In this document: piece after piece, positions 6,709-14,453 of the stretch
How the letters are laid out: the number at the start of each line of letters is the position of its first letter
Numbering within the stretch: the stretch's first letter is position 1
The notes under the pieces: generated by a model
Database searches by the model: none
Told to the model about the DNA's origin: nothing
Seen by the model: only the letters and a program-made list of their open reading frames with translations
Position numbers and translations under genes: made by a program
Source of the DNA: an uncultured Clostridium sp.
GTDB taxonomy: Bacteria; Bacillota; Clostridia; Lachnospirales; Lachnospiraceae
Assembly: GCA_900547035.1 (NCBI GenBank)
Contig: URFM01000042.1
Location: 1 to 31,666 of the forward strand
Length of the DNA stretch: 31,666 bases
Reading direction: 5' to 3'

Positions 6709-7560
6709 CTACTCCGTAAATATCCCCAGCCCCGCAAACATCTGATGAAGCTTATACTCGTCAAATGGCAGGTATTCCGCAATCGTAAAACCAACTATGT
6801 TGGAATTTCCTGCAATGCAGTGAAGAACCTTCGTCAACTGTTCCATGGTCATTTTGCCGCCGCCGGAACCGTCTCCCACCAGCTCCGGATTGGCGAAATA
6901 GGTGGAGTGGAACAAATGTTCATCCAGTACGTCCACATCAAAATGCACCAGGATGTGGTCGAACGTTTCCGCGAAGGCCTTGATTTCCTCCTGGGGAACG
7001 AAGTTCTCCGTCTGTATCTGATACTTAACGCCCCTTTCTTTCAGGAAATTTTCCTGATAGCCGTGCAGGCCCTGAAGCCCCACATACAGGATTTCCTCCG
7101 GCTGAAAGGGCTTGTTTTTCATCATACGGGCAGCGGGTTCCGCCCCATATCCCATAAGGGAGCCCAGGACCATAGCGTGGGCGTTGGGGTAACCGTCCCG
7201 GACGGTGGAAACGTCCGGATGGGCGTCAATCCAGATGATTCCCAGGTTCTCATACCGGCCATGGAGGTAATCGAAGGGCGCCAGGGAAACCATACAGTTG
7301 CCGCCGATGGTGATAATCCGGTCCGGATTCTCCTCCTCAATCTTTTTCATCGCGTCCCGGATTCCGTCCAGCACTTCCTCTTTTCCGTAAATGCCGTCCG
7401 TCACCGCCTTTTCCCTTCCATCCGGCGGCAGCACATCCACCTGAACCAGCGGCTGGCGGCTGTTCTCCGGAAGAATATGGGCCATCAAATGAGCCCCGAA
7501 ATAATAAGCGTCCAGGCCTCCGCTGACATGATCCGGATACAGCAGTCTGATTGTTTTCAT
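6709..7560 (-). CDS. Arginase-family (ureohydrolase fold) protein
   Basis: 283 aa from MKTIRLLYPDHVSGG. The ATG at 7558-7560 is 9 nt after AGGAGG; the in-frame ATG two codons earlier is too close to it. The manganese-site signatures are WIDAHPDVST (D-A-H-x-D) and HFDVDVLDE (D-x-D). The first signature, usually GGDHS, reads GGNCMVSLAPF, so the usual His ligand is Cys and the Asp is Asn. Family members hydrolyse guanidino or formimino groups of arginine, agmatine or formiminoglutamate. With an altered first motif the substrate or metal use may differ. No arginine catabolic genes are nearby. Confidence 0.85.
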   Translation of the reverse strand: MKTIRLLYPDHVSGGLDAYYFGAHLMAHILPENSRQPLVQVDVLPPDGREKAVTDGIYGKEEVLDGIRDAMKKIEEENPDRIITIGGNCMVSLAPFDYLHGRYENLGIIWIDAHPDVSTVRDGYPNAHAMVLGSLMGYGAEPAARMMKNKPFQPEEILYVGLQGLHGYQENFLKERGVKYQIQTENFVPQEEIKAFAETFDHILVHFDVDVLDEHLFHSTYFANPELVGDGSGGGKMTMEQLTKVLHCIAGNSNIVGFTIAEYLPFDEYKLHQMFAGLGIFTE

Positions 7561-7653
7561 GTCCATTTACCTCCTGCTACAAATAATTTTCTGTTTTCAT
7601 ATTGCCAAATTTTTCTTTCTGTGTCAATCCCGGACAACCGTTCGGAAGCAATA

Positions 7654-7682
7654 TTGCCTTGCCGGCGAAATTATACTATAAT
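7654..7682 (+). promoter_or_regulatory. Promoter of the NifX-FKBP fusion gene
   Basis: TTGCCT (7654-7659), 17 bp, TATAAT (7677-7682), 45 bp before the start codon. Confidence 0.65.
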
Positions 7683-7726
7683 GGAACAGTTCATGACAGC
7701 GGAAAACAAGGAGGACGAAAAGAAAT

Positions 7727-8581
7727 ATGCGAATCGCAGCAGCTTACGAGCCGGAAAGCGGAACTATTTTTCAGCATTTTGGCAGAACGGAATTTTTTAA
7801 ATTATATGAAGTGGAAGACAATCAAATCGTCTCCAGCCAGGTAATCAGTTCAAACGGCACAGGCCACGGCGCCCTGGCCGGGCTTCTGGCCGGTCAGCAG
7901 GTGGACGTACTGATTTGCGGCGGAATCGGCGACGGCGCCCAGAGCGCCCTTGAGGAGGCCGGTATTTCTCTATGCTCCGGAGCCCAGGGAGACGCCGACC
8001 AGGCGGCTGCGGCCTATCTGAACGGCGAGCTGGTGTCCACCGGCGTTAACTGTAACCATCACCATGGGGAAGGGCATTCCTGCGGCCATCACGAGGAAGG
8101 CCATTCCTGCGGCGGCAGCTGCCAGAACGGCTGCGGCTCCGGCCATGCCATTACCGGACGCAATGTCGGAAAAACCTGCCGCACCCATTACAGAGGCACC
8201 TTCAACGACGGGACGCAGTTTGATTCTTCCTACGACCGCGGGGAGCCCCTGGAATTTGTCTGCGGAGCGGGCATGATGATTAAGGGATTTGACGCGGCTG
8301 TGGCCGATATGGAGCCGGGACAGATTGTGGACGTCCATCTGATGCCGGAGGAGGCCTACGGCATGCCGGACCCCAACGCTGTCTTCACCCTTGAAATCGC
8401 CCGGCTTCCCGGCTCCGAGAACCTGGAAGCAGGCCAGCAAGTCTATCTGACCAATCAGTACGGCCAGCCCTTCCCGGTAAAAGTAACCGCGAAGGACGAC
8501 ACTTCGATTACCTTTGACGCCAACCACGAGATGGCGGGAAAAGAGCTGAATTTCCGAATTGAGCTGGTCGAGGTAAAGTAA
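7727..8581 (+). CDS. NifX/NifB-like domain fused to SlyD-like FKBP isomerase
   Basis: 284 aa. Residues 1-105 (MRIAAAYEPESGTIFQHFGR, later VDVLICGGIGDGAQSALEEAGI) form a dinitrogenase iron-molybdenum cofactor-binding (NifX/MTH1175-like) domain. Residues 106-140 are a His/Cys-rich linker with HHHGEGHSCGHHEEGHSC and GGSCQNGCGSGH, apt for binding metal. Residues 141-284 are an FKBP-type peptidyl-prolyl isomerase of SlyD type (YRGTFNDGTQFDSSYDRGEP, MMIKGFDAAV, and the ending HEMAGKELNFRIELVEV). No signal peptide is seen, so it is cytoplasmic. SlyD is a known nickel metallochaperone with a His-rich tail; here the metal-binding stretch is moved between domains. AGGAGG is 12 nt upstream, a little far. 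A strong terminator follows. Confidence 0.88.
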   Translation: MRIAAAYEPESGTIFQHFGRTEFFKLYEVEDNQIVSSQVISSNGTGHGALAGLLAGQQVDVLICGGIGDGAQSALEEAGISLCSGAQGDADQAAAAYLNGELVSTGVNCNHHHGEGHSCGHHEEGHSCGGSCQNGCGSGHAITGRNVGKTCRTHYRGTFNDGTQFDSSYDRGEPLEFVCGAGMMIKGFDAAVADMEPGQIVDVHLMPEEAYGMPDPNAVFTLEIARLPGSENLEAGQQVYLTNQYGQPFPVKVTAKDDTSITFDANHEMAGKELNFRIELVEVK

Positions 8582-8623
8582 CGCGGCCGTTCCGAACTCC
8601 GTTCCCAGCAGCCGCCAGCTTTC

Positions 8624-8664
8624 AAGGGATGCCAAGCAGTTCAAAAACCGGCATCCCTTATTTT
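8624..8664 (+). terminator. Terminator of the NifX-FKBP gene
   Basis: Ten-bp arms AAGGGATGCC (8624-8633) and GGCATCCCTT (8650-8659), followed by ATTTT. The right arm overlaps the stop of the convergent metallophosphoesterase gene. Confidence 0.75.
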
Positions 8665-9398
8665 AGTACCAGCACCGGCCGGAAATCCACATAGTCCCCC
8701 GATACCAGCAGATACCGGATTCCATGGTAGTTTCCCCGGATGCTGTCTGCAAAACGACTCTCCCCATGGCAATGGGAATAGACCACCGCCTCCGCCCCGT
8801 ACTCCTCGGCGATTTTGGTAAAAGGGGACTCCTCCTCCAGGATATTGGTCGGCGGATAATGGAGAAACATGATGAACTTCCGGAATCCCGCCTCCTCTGC
8901 CTGACGAAACGACTTCTTAAGACGTTCCATCTCCCGCTCTACCAGCTTCTTCGCTTGGCTTTCCCTCTCCTGGTCCCATCCGAGAATCCGGCCCCGGCGG
9001 TCCAGGTAAAACGGCCCCTCAAAGGTATAGCCTTTGGTCCCCACCAGGGCATATTCCCCGTAGACGGCAAAATTATCCTGCAGAAAGAACAGGCGGCCCG
9101 TGTACTCCTCATTAAGCCGCGCCGTCTTCTTGGCGTCCCAGAACATATCGTGATTTCCCCTGAGCAGAATCTTACGTCCGGGCAGCCGCTCAATAAAAGC
9201 CAAATCCTCCCGGCACTGGTCCAGTTTTCTCCCCCAGGAGTGGTCCCCAGTCAGTACCAGGGTGTCCCCCGGCCTGACAATCTCATGGACATACCGTTCA
9301 ATTTTTTTCTCGTGATTCTTCCACACCGGTCCGAATCCGTCCATAGGCTTATCCGCCTGAAAACTCAGATGCAAATCGCCCAATGCGTAAAGCGCCAT
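8658..9398 (-). CDS. Calcineurin-like metallophosphoesterase
   Basis: 246 aa. The metal-binding motifs appear in order: GDLHLS (D-x-H) near residue 7, GDHSWG near 51, GNHD near 81, LHYPP near 180 and YSHCHG (H-x-H) near 207. This is the full set for a dinuclear metal phosphoesterase. Closest resemblance is to the small YfcE/YmdB-like or serine/threonine phosphatase-like proteins of Clostridia; the substrate is not inferable. The start at 9398 follows GGGGGA. It converges on the NifX-FKBP gene and stands alone on its strand. Confidence 0.85.
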   Translation of the reverse strand: MALYALGDLHLSFQADKPMDGFGPVWKNHEKKIERYVHEIVRPGDTLVLTGDHSWGRKLDQCREDLAFIERLPGRKILLRGNHDMFWDAKKTARLNEEYTGRLFFLQDNFAVYGEYALVGTKGYTFEGPFYLDRRGRILGWDQERESQAKKLVEREMERLKKSFRQAEEAGFRKFIMFLHYPPTNILEEESPFTKIAEEYGAEAVVYSHCHGESRFADSIRGNYHGIRYLLVSGDYVDFRPVLVLK

Positions 9399-9458
9399 CC
9401 GCCCGTTCCCCCATTTCCGGCATCATTGCCCCGGTGCTTTCAGGCAAAATGGATCGTC

Positions 9459-9487
9459 TTGACACTCTGACAGGGCAATGCTACACT
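9459..9487 (+). promoter_or_regulatory. Promoter of the EFR1 gene
   Basis: Perfect TTGACA (9459-9464), 17 bp, TACACT (9482-9487), 57 bp before the start codon at 9545. Confidence 0.75.
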
Positions 9488-9544
9488 GATGTTCAGATAT
9501 CATTTTACTTTTTTTACGGAGAAATTACAAGGAGGAGGATATTT

Positions 9545-10306
9545 ATGAAGCTTTATGAAATCTGTTTCAGCCCCACAGGAGGCACGAAAAAAGCGGCGGA
9601 TCTGCTGGCGAAGGGACTTTCAGAAGAAATCCTACCCGTTGACCTGACGGACAGTCAGATGGATTTTTCCGCGGTTTCCCTTAAGAGTGAAGATGCGGCC
9701 CTGATTGCGGTGCCTTCCTACGGGGGACGGGTTCCGGAAACGGCAGTAAAGCGAATCAGCGTCTTAAAGGGAAATGGCGCGAAAGCGGTTCTGGTCTGTG
9801 TGTACGGCAACCGTGCCTATGAGGATACGCTGACGGAACTGACGGACACCGCGAAAGAAGCGGGATTTCAGGTGATTGCCGCCGTCTCCGCCGTGGCGGA
9901 GCACTCCATCGTCCGGCAGATTGCCGCAGGGCGGCCGGACAGTCAGGATGAAGGGCAGCTGGCGGAATTTGCCGGCAAAATCAAGGGCAAACTGGAAAAG
10001 GGCGACATGAAGGAGCCGGATGTTCCCGGAAACCGCCCTTACAAAAAATGGGGCGGCTCCAGTACGGTGCCGAAGCCTGACGAGAACTGCACAAGCTGCG
10101 GCCTCTGCGCCCGCAAATGCCCGGTTCAGGCCATCGACCGGGAAGACCCGAAGAAAGTGAACGAAGAAGTCTGTATCTCCTGTATGCGCTGCATCTCTGT
10201 CTGTCCCCAGCACGCGCGGACAGTGGATGAGCCCCTTCTGGCGGCGCTTTACGACAGGCTGAGCAAGGTCTGCGGCGGCCGGAAGGAAGGAGAACTGTTC
10301 CTGTAA
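9545..10306 (+). CDS. EFR1-family flavodoxin/ferredoxin fusion
   Basis: 253 aa from MKLYEICFSPTGGTKKAA. ATG at 9545 follows AAGGAGGAGG; the frame is open further upstream but that part covers the promoter. The N-terminal half is a flavodoxin fold with the FMN phosphate loop SPTGGT. The C-terminal part has two ferredoxin-type 4Fe-4S motifs, CTSCGLCARKCP and CISCMRCISVCP. Such proteins are cytoplasmic electron carriers with no fixed partner. It is transcribed alone from a strong promoter; the cupin gene converges on it. Confidence 0.9.
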   Translation: MKLYEICFSPTGGTKKAADLLAKGLSEEILPVDLTDSQMDFSAVSLKSEDAALIAVPSYGGRVPETAVKRISVLKGNGAKAVLVCVYGNRAYEDTLTELTDTAKEAGFQVIAAVSAVAEHSIVRQIAAGRPDSQDEGQLAEFAGKIKGKLEKGDMKEPDVPGNRPYKKWGGSSTVPKPDENCTSCGLCARKCPVQAIDREDPKKVNEEVCISCMRCISVCPQHARTVDEPLLAALYDRLSKVCGGRKEGELFL

Positions 10307-10335
10307 CAGATTACATGGAGCCTGGCGGCGGTCAG

Positions 10336-10371
10336 GGGCTGGGATTTTTCTGATGTGAGATTTCTCAGCCC
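10336..10371. terminator. Hairpin between EFR1 and cupin genes
   Basis: Arms GGGCTGGGA (10336-10344) and TCTCAGCCC (10363-10371) pair with one G-T wobble. Neither strand has a clear T-run, so termination is uncertain. Confidence 0.35.
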
Positions 10372-10721
10372 TCCACAACCGCGTCGTCCATGGTGTAGCC
10401 TTCCAGGGAATTCTCCCGCACCTGGATACATGCGAAGCTGATGGAAGAATCCTCAGCGGCAAAAAACTGGCGCTTTGCCTTGGGAGAAATTCGCACCCAG
10501 TCGCCGGCAGAAAGCTCCACTCTCTCCCCATCGATGACCGCTCTTCCCTTTCCGTCGAGAACGGCGTAAATCTCCTCATTTTTCTTGTGGGAATGTACGA
10601 AGGGCACGCTGCCGCCTGCGGGAAGGTGGTTGATGCTCACCTCTGCTCCTGTCAGGGAAAGGGTATCGTGAAGTTCTGTTCTGGCCTCTGCTCCAACACT
10701 TACTTTTGCAAATTGACTCAT
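10365..10721 (-). CDS. Cupin-domain protein
   Basis: 118 aa from MSQFAKVSVGAEARTELH. The ATG at 10719-10721 is 8 nt after GGAGG; a longer open frame to 10772 covers the operators. The first cupin motif is present (PFVHSHKKNEEIYAVLDGKG, H-x-H with downstream E). In the second motif the usual His is Gln (SPKAKRQFF), so metal binding would rest on three ligands. The reaction is unknown. Expression comes from a consensus promoter overlapped by two identical operators, and the gene just upstream codes for an Rrf2 regulator, so it is probably the regulator's main target. Confidence 0.82.
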   Translation of the reverse strand: MSQFAKVSVGAEARTELHDTLSLTGAEVSINHLPAGGSVPFVHSHKKNEEIYAVLDGKGRAVIDGERVELSAGDWVRISPKAKRQFFAAEDSSISFACIQVRENSLEGYTMDDAVVEG

Positions 10722-10744
10722 GGTTTTTACCTCCATATGCTTTG

Positions 10745-10765
10745 TTGTAATTATCTTTGTTACAA
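10745..10765. promoter_or_regulatory. Operator O1 of the cupin promoter
   Basis: TTGTAA-N9-TTACAA, downstream of the -10 box, in the region of the transcription start and 5' leader. Confidence 0.65.
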
Positions 10766-10770
10766 TGTGC

Positions 10771-10799
10771 ATTATAGCCGATGTTTATTGTAATGTCAA
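10771..10799 (-). promoter_or_regulatory. Consensus promoter of the cupin gene
   Basis: Minus strand: perfect TTGACA (10794-10799), 17-bp spacer, perfect TATAAT (10771-10776). A promoter this strong without repression would be very active, in line with the operators around it. Confidence 0.88.
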
Positions 10800-10808
10800 T
10801 AGTTACAA
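10788..10808. promoter_or_regulatory. Operator O2 of the cupin promoter
   Basis: TTGTAA-N9-TTACAA, same arms and spacing as O1. It overlaps the -35 box. Centres of O1 and O2 are 43 bp apart, about four helical turns. Confidence 0.65.
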
Positions 10809-10823
10809 CAAAACTTTTTTATA

Positions 10824-10844
10824 AGCACCTGAAAAACAGGTGCT
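10824..10844 (-). terminator. Hairpin at the end of the Rrf2 gene
   Basis: Arms AGCACCTG (10824-10831) and CAGGTGCT (10837-10844) overlap the Rrf2 stop. On the minus strand it is followed by TATAAAAAAG, so the T-run is poor and termination may be partial. Confidence 0.35.
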
Positions 10845-11292
10845 AAGGACGTATGGCTTCCTGCGCCATGGCTTTTTCCGTATCTTTTAAAATATCCCCG
10901 ATGGTAATGGACTGCATCTCCTGTTCCATGGCTCTCTGAATCTGGTCCAGCCTCTGGTCCAGGACCATATGGATGTTCTTTCCCACCGGACAAAGGGAAT
11001 TGGGATTTTCGTGGAAATGGAACAGCTTTCCATCCTCCACGCACTCCACCGCCCGGTACAAATCCAGGAGGGTAATCTCCCCCGCCGGTCTTGCCAGCTC
11101 CGCCCCGCCCGTTCCCCTGGCTACCTTTACAATCCCCGCCGCCTTCAGCTGCTGAAGGATTCTCCGGATAACCACCGGATTTACATTCACGCTGGAAGCC
11201 AGGAAATCGCTGGTAACCTTCTGCTCATCCTTAAAGGTCTCAATACAAATCAGCACATGGACGGCAATGGTAAAACGGCTTGAAATCTGCAT
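10843..11292 (-). CDS. Rrf2-family transcriptional regulator
   Basis: 149 aa. The winged HTH is at the N-terminus (MQISSRFTIAVHVLICIETF, later NPVVIRRILQQLKAAGIV, wing VARGTGGAELARP). The sensor region has only two Cys (ECVEDG and SLCPVG), not the three-Cys cluster ligand of IscR or NsrR, so it is nearer the YwnA-like branch. It is the last gene of the minus-strand run from TetR onward and precedes the cupin gene. The twin TTGTAA-N9-TTACAA sites before the cupin gene suit a dimeric regulator of this type; that link is inferred from position. Confidence 0.9.
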   Translation of the reverse strand: MQISSRFTIAVHVLICIETFKDEQKVTSDFLASSVNVNPVVIRRILQQLKAAGIVKVARGTGGAELARPAGEITLLDLYRAVECVEDGKLFHFHENPNSLCPVGKNIHMVLDQRLDQIQRAMEQEMQSITIGDILKDTEKAMAQEAIRP

Positions 11293-11317
11293 AAATTCTC
11301 TCCTTTCCTGTTCTGCC

Positions 11318-11503
11318 CTAATTCTGTTTCCTCACCACCGCATACTCATCGCCCAGGCGGTAGTACGGGCATTGAAAGCGCTCATCGGACATAAGACGCA
11401 TATAGTCGTCCTCATCCATATCCATATCGCAGACATAGGCCTCATAATCCTCGTCATAGGCATAAAAGGCGCAGGTGTCGCAGTTTGTCCGCTCTTTTTT
11501 CAT
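11318..11503 (-). CDS. DUF6472-family small Cys protein
   Basis: 61 aa (MKKERTNCDTCAFYAYDED, then YVCDMDMDEDDYMRLMSD, FQCPYYRLGDEY). The C-x2-C, single C, and C-P cysteines suggest a small zinc- or cluster-binding fold. The family is common in Lachnospiraceae and has no known function. It lies 11 bp after the restriction-enzyme gene and 25 bp before Rrf2, so it is in the same transcript. Confidence 0.75.
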   Translation of the reverse strand: MKKERTNCDTCAFYAYDEDYEAYVCDMDMDEDDYMRLMSDERFQCPYYRLGDEYAVVRKQN

Positions 11504-11514
11504 TCTGTCCCTCC

Positions 11515-13629
11515 TTACACAATGGCGTCCATAAATTTATCTCTCCAGCCCATATCAAAGGCCTTTCCCTCACCTTCAAACAGCTGATGGACCCTGGAAA
11601 TAATCTCCCCGTAATGGTCGCTCTGCTCCGTCAGAGCACACAGTTCCCGGGTGTTGACCGGCATGATGACCACATGCTCCGTGAAACGGTCCGGGTCCAC
11701 GGAGGACTGGAGGGGAACGGAGGCTACCGCCTTCCAAATATTGATGGTGTTGGCGTCGAAGCGGTCCGCGATAAAGAAGGTGGTAACCTCCCGCCCCGTG
11801 CCCTCCGCCTCTTCCTTCGCCTTCAGGTTGATGGAATGGCGCAGCACCGGCTCCCATTCTCCCCGCTTCTGGCTGTTCTGATTCATCAGGGTCGCTTCCA
11901 GCATCACCACTCTGGTATCCTCGTAAATCACAATATCCCCTTGTCCGCCTCCCGCATGAATCAAGGGCTCGAAATTGGCGGAGAGAGTCAGGTTATAGCT
12001 TCCCAGCAGGTCGATTTTCTTTCCGGAAAAATAGTACCAGGCAATTCCCACCAGGTATTCGTAGATGGTGGGCACGGTAGCGTCGGGGCTTACCAGCTCC
12101 TTAATCTGTTTGTCCTTCGTCCGGTCTTCAAACAGTCCCAGAAGTTCCCGCACCCGCTCTTTGGGGTAAACGGACTCAATAAAGGCGGCGAACTCCTCCC
12201 TGCGGCGCCGGGCCATCATCTGGGAAATATCCTTCATGGCCGCTCCTGAAAATTCCGCCCGGATTCCGGCCTTTATCTGTTCCTGCTCTTCCTGGCGGTA
12301 TCCAAAAATCTCACACAGCGAGGTTACGCTGCAAAAGCAGCTGTCCTCCCCGTCTTCATAGCCTTCCGCTCCCTTTACCCCTCTCCAGACCTCTTCAACG
12401 GTGCTTCCCGAAATCCGCTCCCGGATCCGGCTCTCCTCAAAGATGCAGGCGCACAGTTCCCCATAGGCCAACTCCGCAAAGCCGTGGTCAAACCGGATTA
12501 AGCCCGTGGCCTTAAAAATCCGTTTGGTGGTGTCGGAGTATTCCCGAATCTGATCCAGTTTTTTGGACAGCATAAACTGGCGGTAAAAGACCTCGTTGAG
12601 ATTGTCCCCCAGCATCCTTTCATACTGTTTGGAAAACTTCTCCGGCAAAGGCCGCTCACCGGTCCTGAGGGCGAACATATTTCTCCCTCTTCCAAACGCC
12701 TTGTTCAGCATCGCCTTGTTGGCCTCATAGAAGCTCAGAAGATGGTCCAGGCTGCCCTCCTCGGGTTTCTCGGCATACCGGCGGAGACGGCAGTAATATT
12801 CCCAGTAGATTTCGACGCTTCCGCTGCTTTTGCGGTTCTTAAAATGAGCCTGAAATATCTCTCTGGTCATGGGCGCGGCGCCTTTGACCTTGGCCGGAAT
12901 CTCGATTTTAAACCGCTCCGCAATCTGCCCCTCCTGATAATTTAAAACGTAATCTTCCAGGTCCCGGAAATCGGAACAAGGCCCCAGTCCCTGGACCAGC
13001 TCCAGAAACTCATTTTCCGTCACCCTCCCCCGCTTCAGCAGGGCAAACACTGCCAGCTGAAAAGGCGCGTAGTACCGGTCCTCCGCGAAAATGCGCAGTT
13101 TGAGAAGCTGGCGCAGGTAAATCAGGTTCACGTTGTCGATAGGCAGCATGTTCTCCAGCGGGTCCCTCCTCAGCTGGTCAGGATTTAACAGCAGCCGTCC
13201 CGCCGGCGAAATCCTCCGCTCCTCATCGGCAAAGCCCAGCTTTACCAGAGTGCTGGTATAGTGGCGGGCCCTGTCCTCGATGCCATTGTCAAACCGGCGA
13301 ATCAGACCGGCGTACTGCTCCTGATTGCGCGAAATCCAGTCCCCGTCCTCCCGCCGGAGGGCCTCCTCAAAATCCGGATAGTCCTTTAAGATTTTCCGTA
13401 GCTTGTCGTAAGGCCCGTGCTGCCTGAACACCTCAGGGAACATCCGGAGAGCCTGCTGGTAAAATACATACTGGGCCAGACTCTGGGGCAGGGCGGCCCA
13501 GGTCATCTTCTTTTCATTCTGCACCTGGTCCAGGATGGTCAGATAGCCCTGGAGGGCGTTGACCACGTCGTTCCTCCTGCCGTTGGTATCCATCAGGTTA
13601 AAAATCTGTCCGGGATTTGTGATTTTCAA
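11515..13629 (-). CDS. AlwI-family type II restriction endonuclease
   Basis: 704 aa if translation starts at TTG (13627-13629), which is 6 nt after AGGAGG and overlaps the methyltransferase stop as TTGA; an ATG 11 codons upstream has no such site. The PD-(D/E)XK-like core is near residues 553-582: PLIHAGGGQGDIVIYED with Asp near 565, then VVMLEATLM with Glu near 578. The E-x-T ending and flanking NFEP and PVLRHSINL match AlwI/BstNBI-type type IIS enzymes, which cut beside GGATC or GAGTC. The protein would act on DNA in the cytoplasm. No DNA methyltransferase is adjacent, which is odd. The recognition site is not inferable. It is the third gene of the TetR operon. Confidence 0.8.
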   Translation of the reverse strand: MKITNPGQIFNLMDTNGRRNDVVNALQGYLTILDQVQNEKKMTWAALPQSLAQYVFYQQALRMFPEVFRQHGPYDKLRKILKDYPDFEEALRREDGDWISRNQEQYAGLIRRFDNGIEDRARHYTSTLVKLGFADEERRISPAGRLLLNPDQLRRDPLENMLPIDNVNLIYLRQLLKLRIFAEDRYYAPFQLAVFALLKRGRVTENEFLELVQGLGPCSDFRDLEDYVLNYQEGQIAERFKIEIPAKVKGAAPMTREIFQAHFKNRKSSGSVEIYWEYYCRLRRYAEKPEEGSLDHLLSFYEANKAMLNKAFGRGRNMFALRTGERPLPEKFSKQYERMLGDNLNEVFYRQFMLSKKLDQIREYSDTTKRIFKATGLIRFDHGFAELAYGELCACIFEESRIRERISGSTVEEVWRGVKGAEGYEDGEDSCFCSVTSLCEIFGYRQEEQEQIKAGIRAEFSGAAMKDISQMMARRRREEFAAFIESVYPKERVRELLGLFEDRTKDKQIKELVSPDATVPTIYEYLVGIAWYYFSGKKIDLLGSYNLTLSANFEPLIHAGGGQGDIVIYEDTRVVMLEATLMNQNSQKRGEWEPVLRHSINLKAKEEAEGTGREVTTFFIADRFDANTINIWKAVASVPLQSSVDPDRFTEHVVIMPVNTRELCALTEQSDHYGEIISRVHQLFEGEGKAFDMGWRDKFMDAIV

Positions 13630-14453
13630 AGGCTTCCTCCTTCTATCTTTGGCATTTGGCACTGCGTTCGGAAAATATCCAGTCCGTGGCTTGTGATTCC
13701 CAGCAAGTCCTCCCGTTCACAGACAGTGAAATGATAGTTCAGGTAAATCCCGAAGGTCTCCTGGTCCATGGCGTCGATGGCCTCCCGCAGCAGCAGGGCG
13801 CAGCCGTCGGAAGCCACATAGTGGAGCCTGGTCACCGGAAAGACGGACATAATCCGGTCGATATCCTCCATGCGGACCAGCTCAAAGAGGTCCTTGGGCT
13901 CCGATACGGCCCGAAAGGTTTCCGGGTCAATCAGGCCGTCCCGGATATACTGGGCCACATCGATATTTCCCCGGTGAAACCCTTCGTCCAGCAGGCAGCC
14001 GTCGGAGATGACGTAAGCCGCAAAAATGACTCCGCCCGGCCTGGTAACCCGGATGGCTTCGCTGATGGCCCTGCGCTGGTCCTCCAGGCAGTAAAGATGG
14101 TACATAGGCCCTAAAAGCAGTGTGATGTCATACTGGTGATCGGAAAATTCCGAAAGGTCCAGGGCGTTTCCCTGCCGGATGGAAACAGGTTCCCCCGGCA
14201 GGGTTTTGCTTTGAAACACCTCGATGTTGTGCTCCACCAGCTCCACCGCGTCCACCAAAAATCCCCTGCGGGCCAGGCTGTGGGAATACCGTCCGGTTCC
14301 GGCTCCGATTTCCAGAATACGGCTTCCGGGCTTCAGATACTTTTCAATATAGCGCATTGTAGTCAAAAATTCAACCGAGCCGTGCCTGGAAGCCAGACGG
14401 CCCTCCTCGTCGTAATGACTGTAAAAATCGATTAAATAGGAATTATCCCTCAC
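13626..14453 (-). CDS. Class I SAM-dependent methyltransferase (small-molecule type)
   Basis: 275 aa with a GTG start 7 nt after AGGAGG; the start overlaps the end of the TetR gene by 11 bp. The SAM-binding motif I is LEIGAGTGRYSHSLARRG near residue 45; VELVEHNIEVF follows, then the D-x-hhhhLGPMYHL region. There is no DPPY/NPPY or PC motif of DNA methyltransferases, so it probably modifies a small molecule or a protein. Its C-terminal 100 residues are specific and unrecognised. Its stop overlaps the TTG start of the endonuclease, so the two are translationally coupled. Confidence 0.82.
   Translation of the reverse strand: MRDNSYLIDFYSHYDEEGRLASRHGSVEFLTTMRYIEKYLKPGSRILEIGAGTGRYSHSLARRGFLVDAVELVEHNIEVFQSKTLPGEPVSIRQGNALDLSEFSDHQYDITLLLGPMYHLYCLEDQRRAISEAIRVTRPGGVIFAAYVISDGCLLDEGFHRGNIDVAQYIRDGLIDPETFRAVSEPKDLFELVRMEDIDRIMSVFPVTRLHYVASDGCALLLREAIDAMDQETFGIYLNYHFTVCEREDLLGITSHGLDIFRTQCQMPKIEGGSL

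Noticed and set aside
6745..7800. Long 351-codon plus-strand frame opposite the arginase-like gene
   Set aside because: It is antisense to a gene with clear motifs and a ribosome site, and has no recognisable domain; high GC third positions create such shadows.
13626..14453. Cognate DNA methyltransferase of the endonuclease
   Set aside because: The protein has only general class I SAM motifs and lacks DPPY/NPPY or PC catalytic motifs of DNA methyltransferases.
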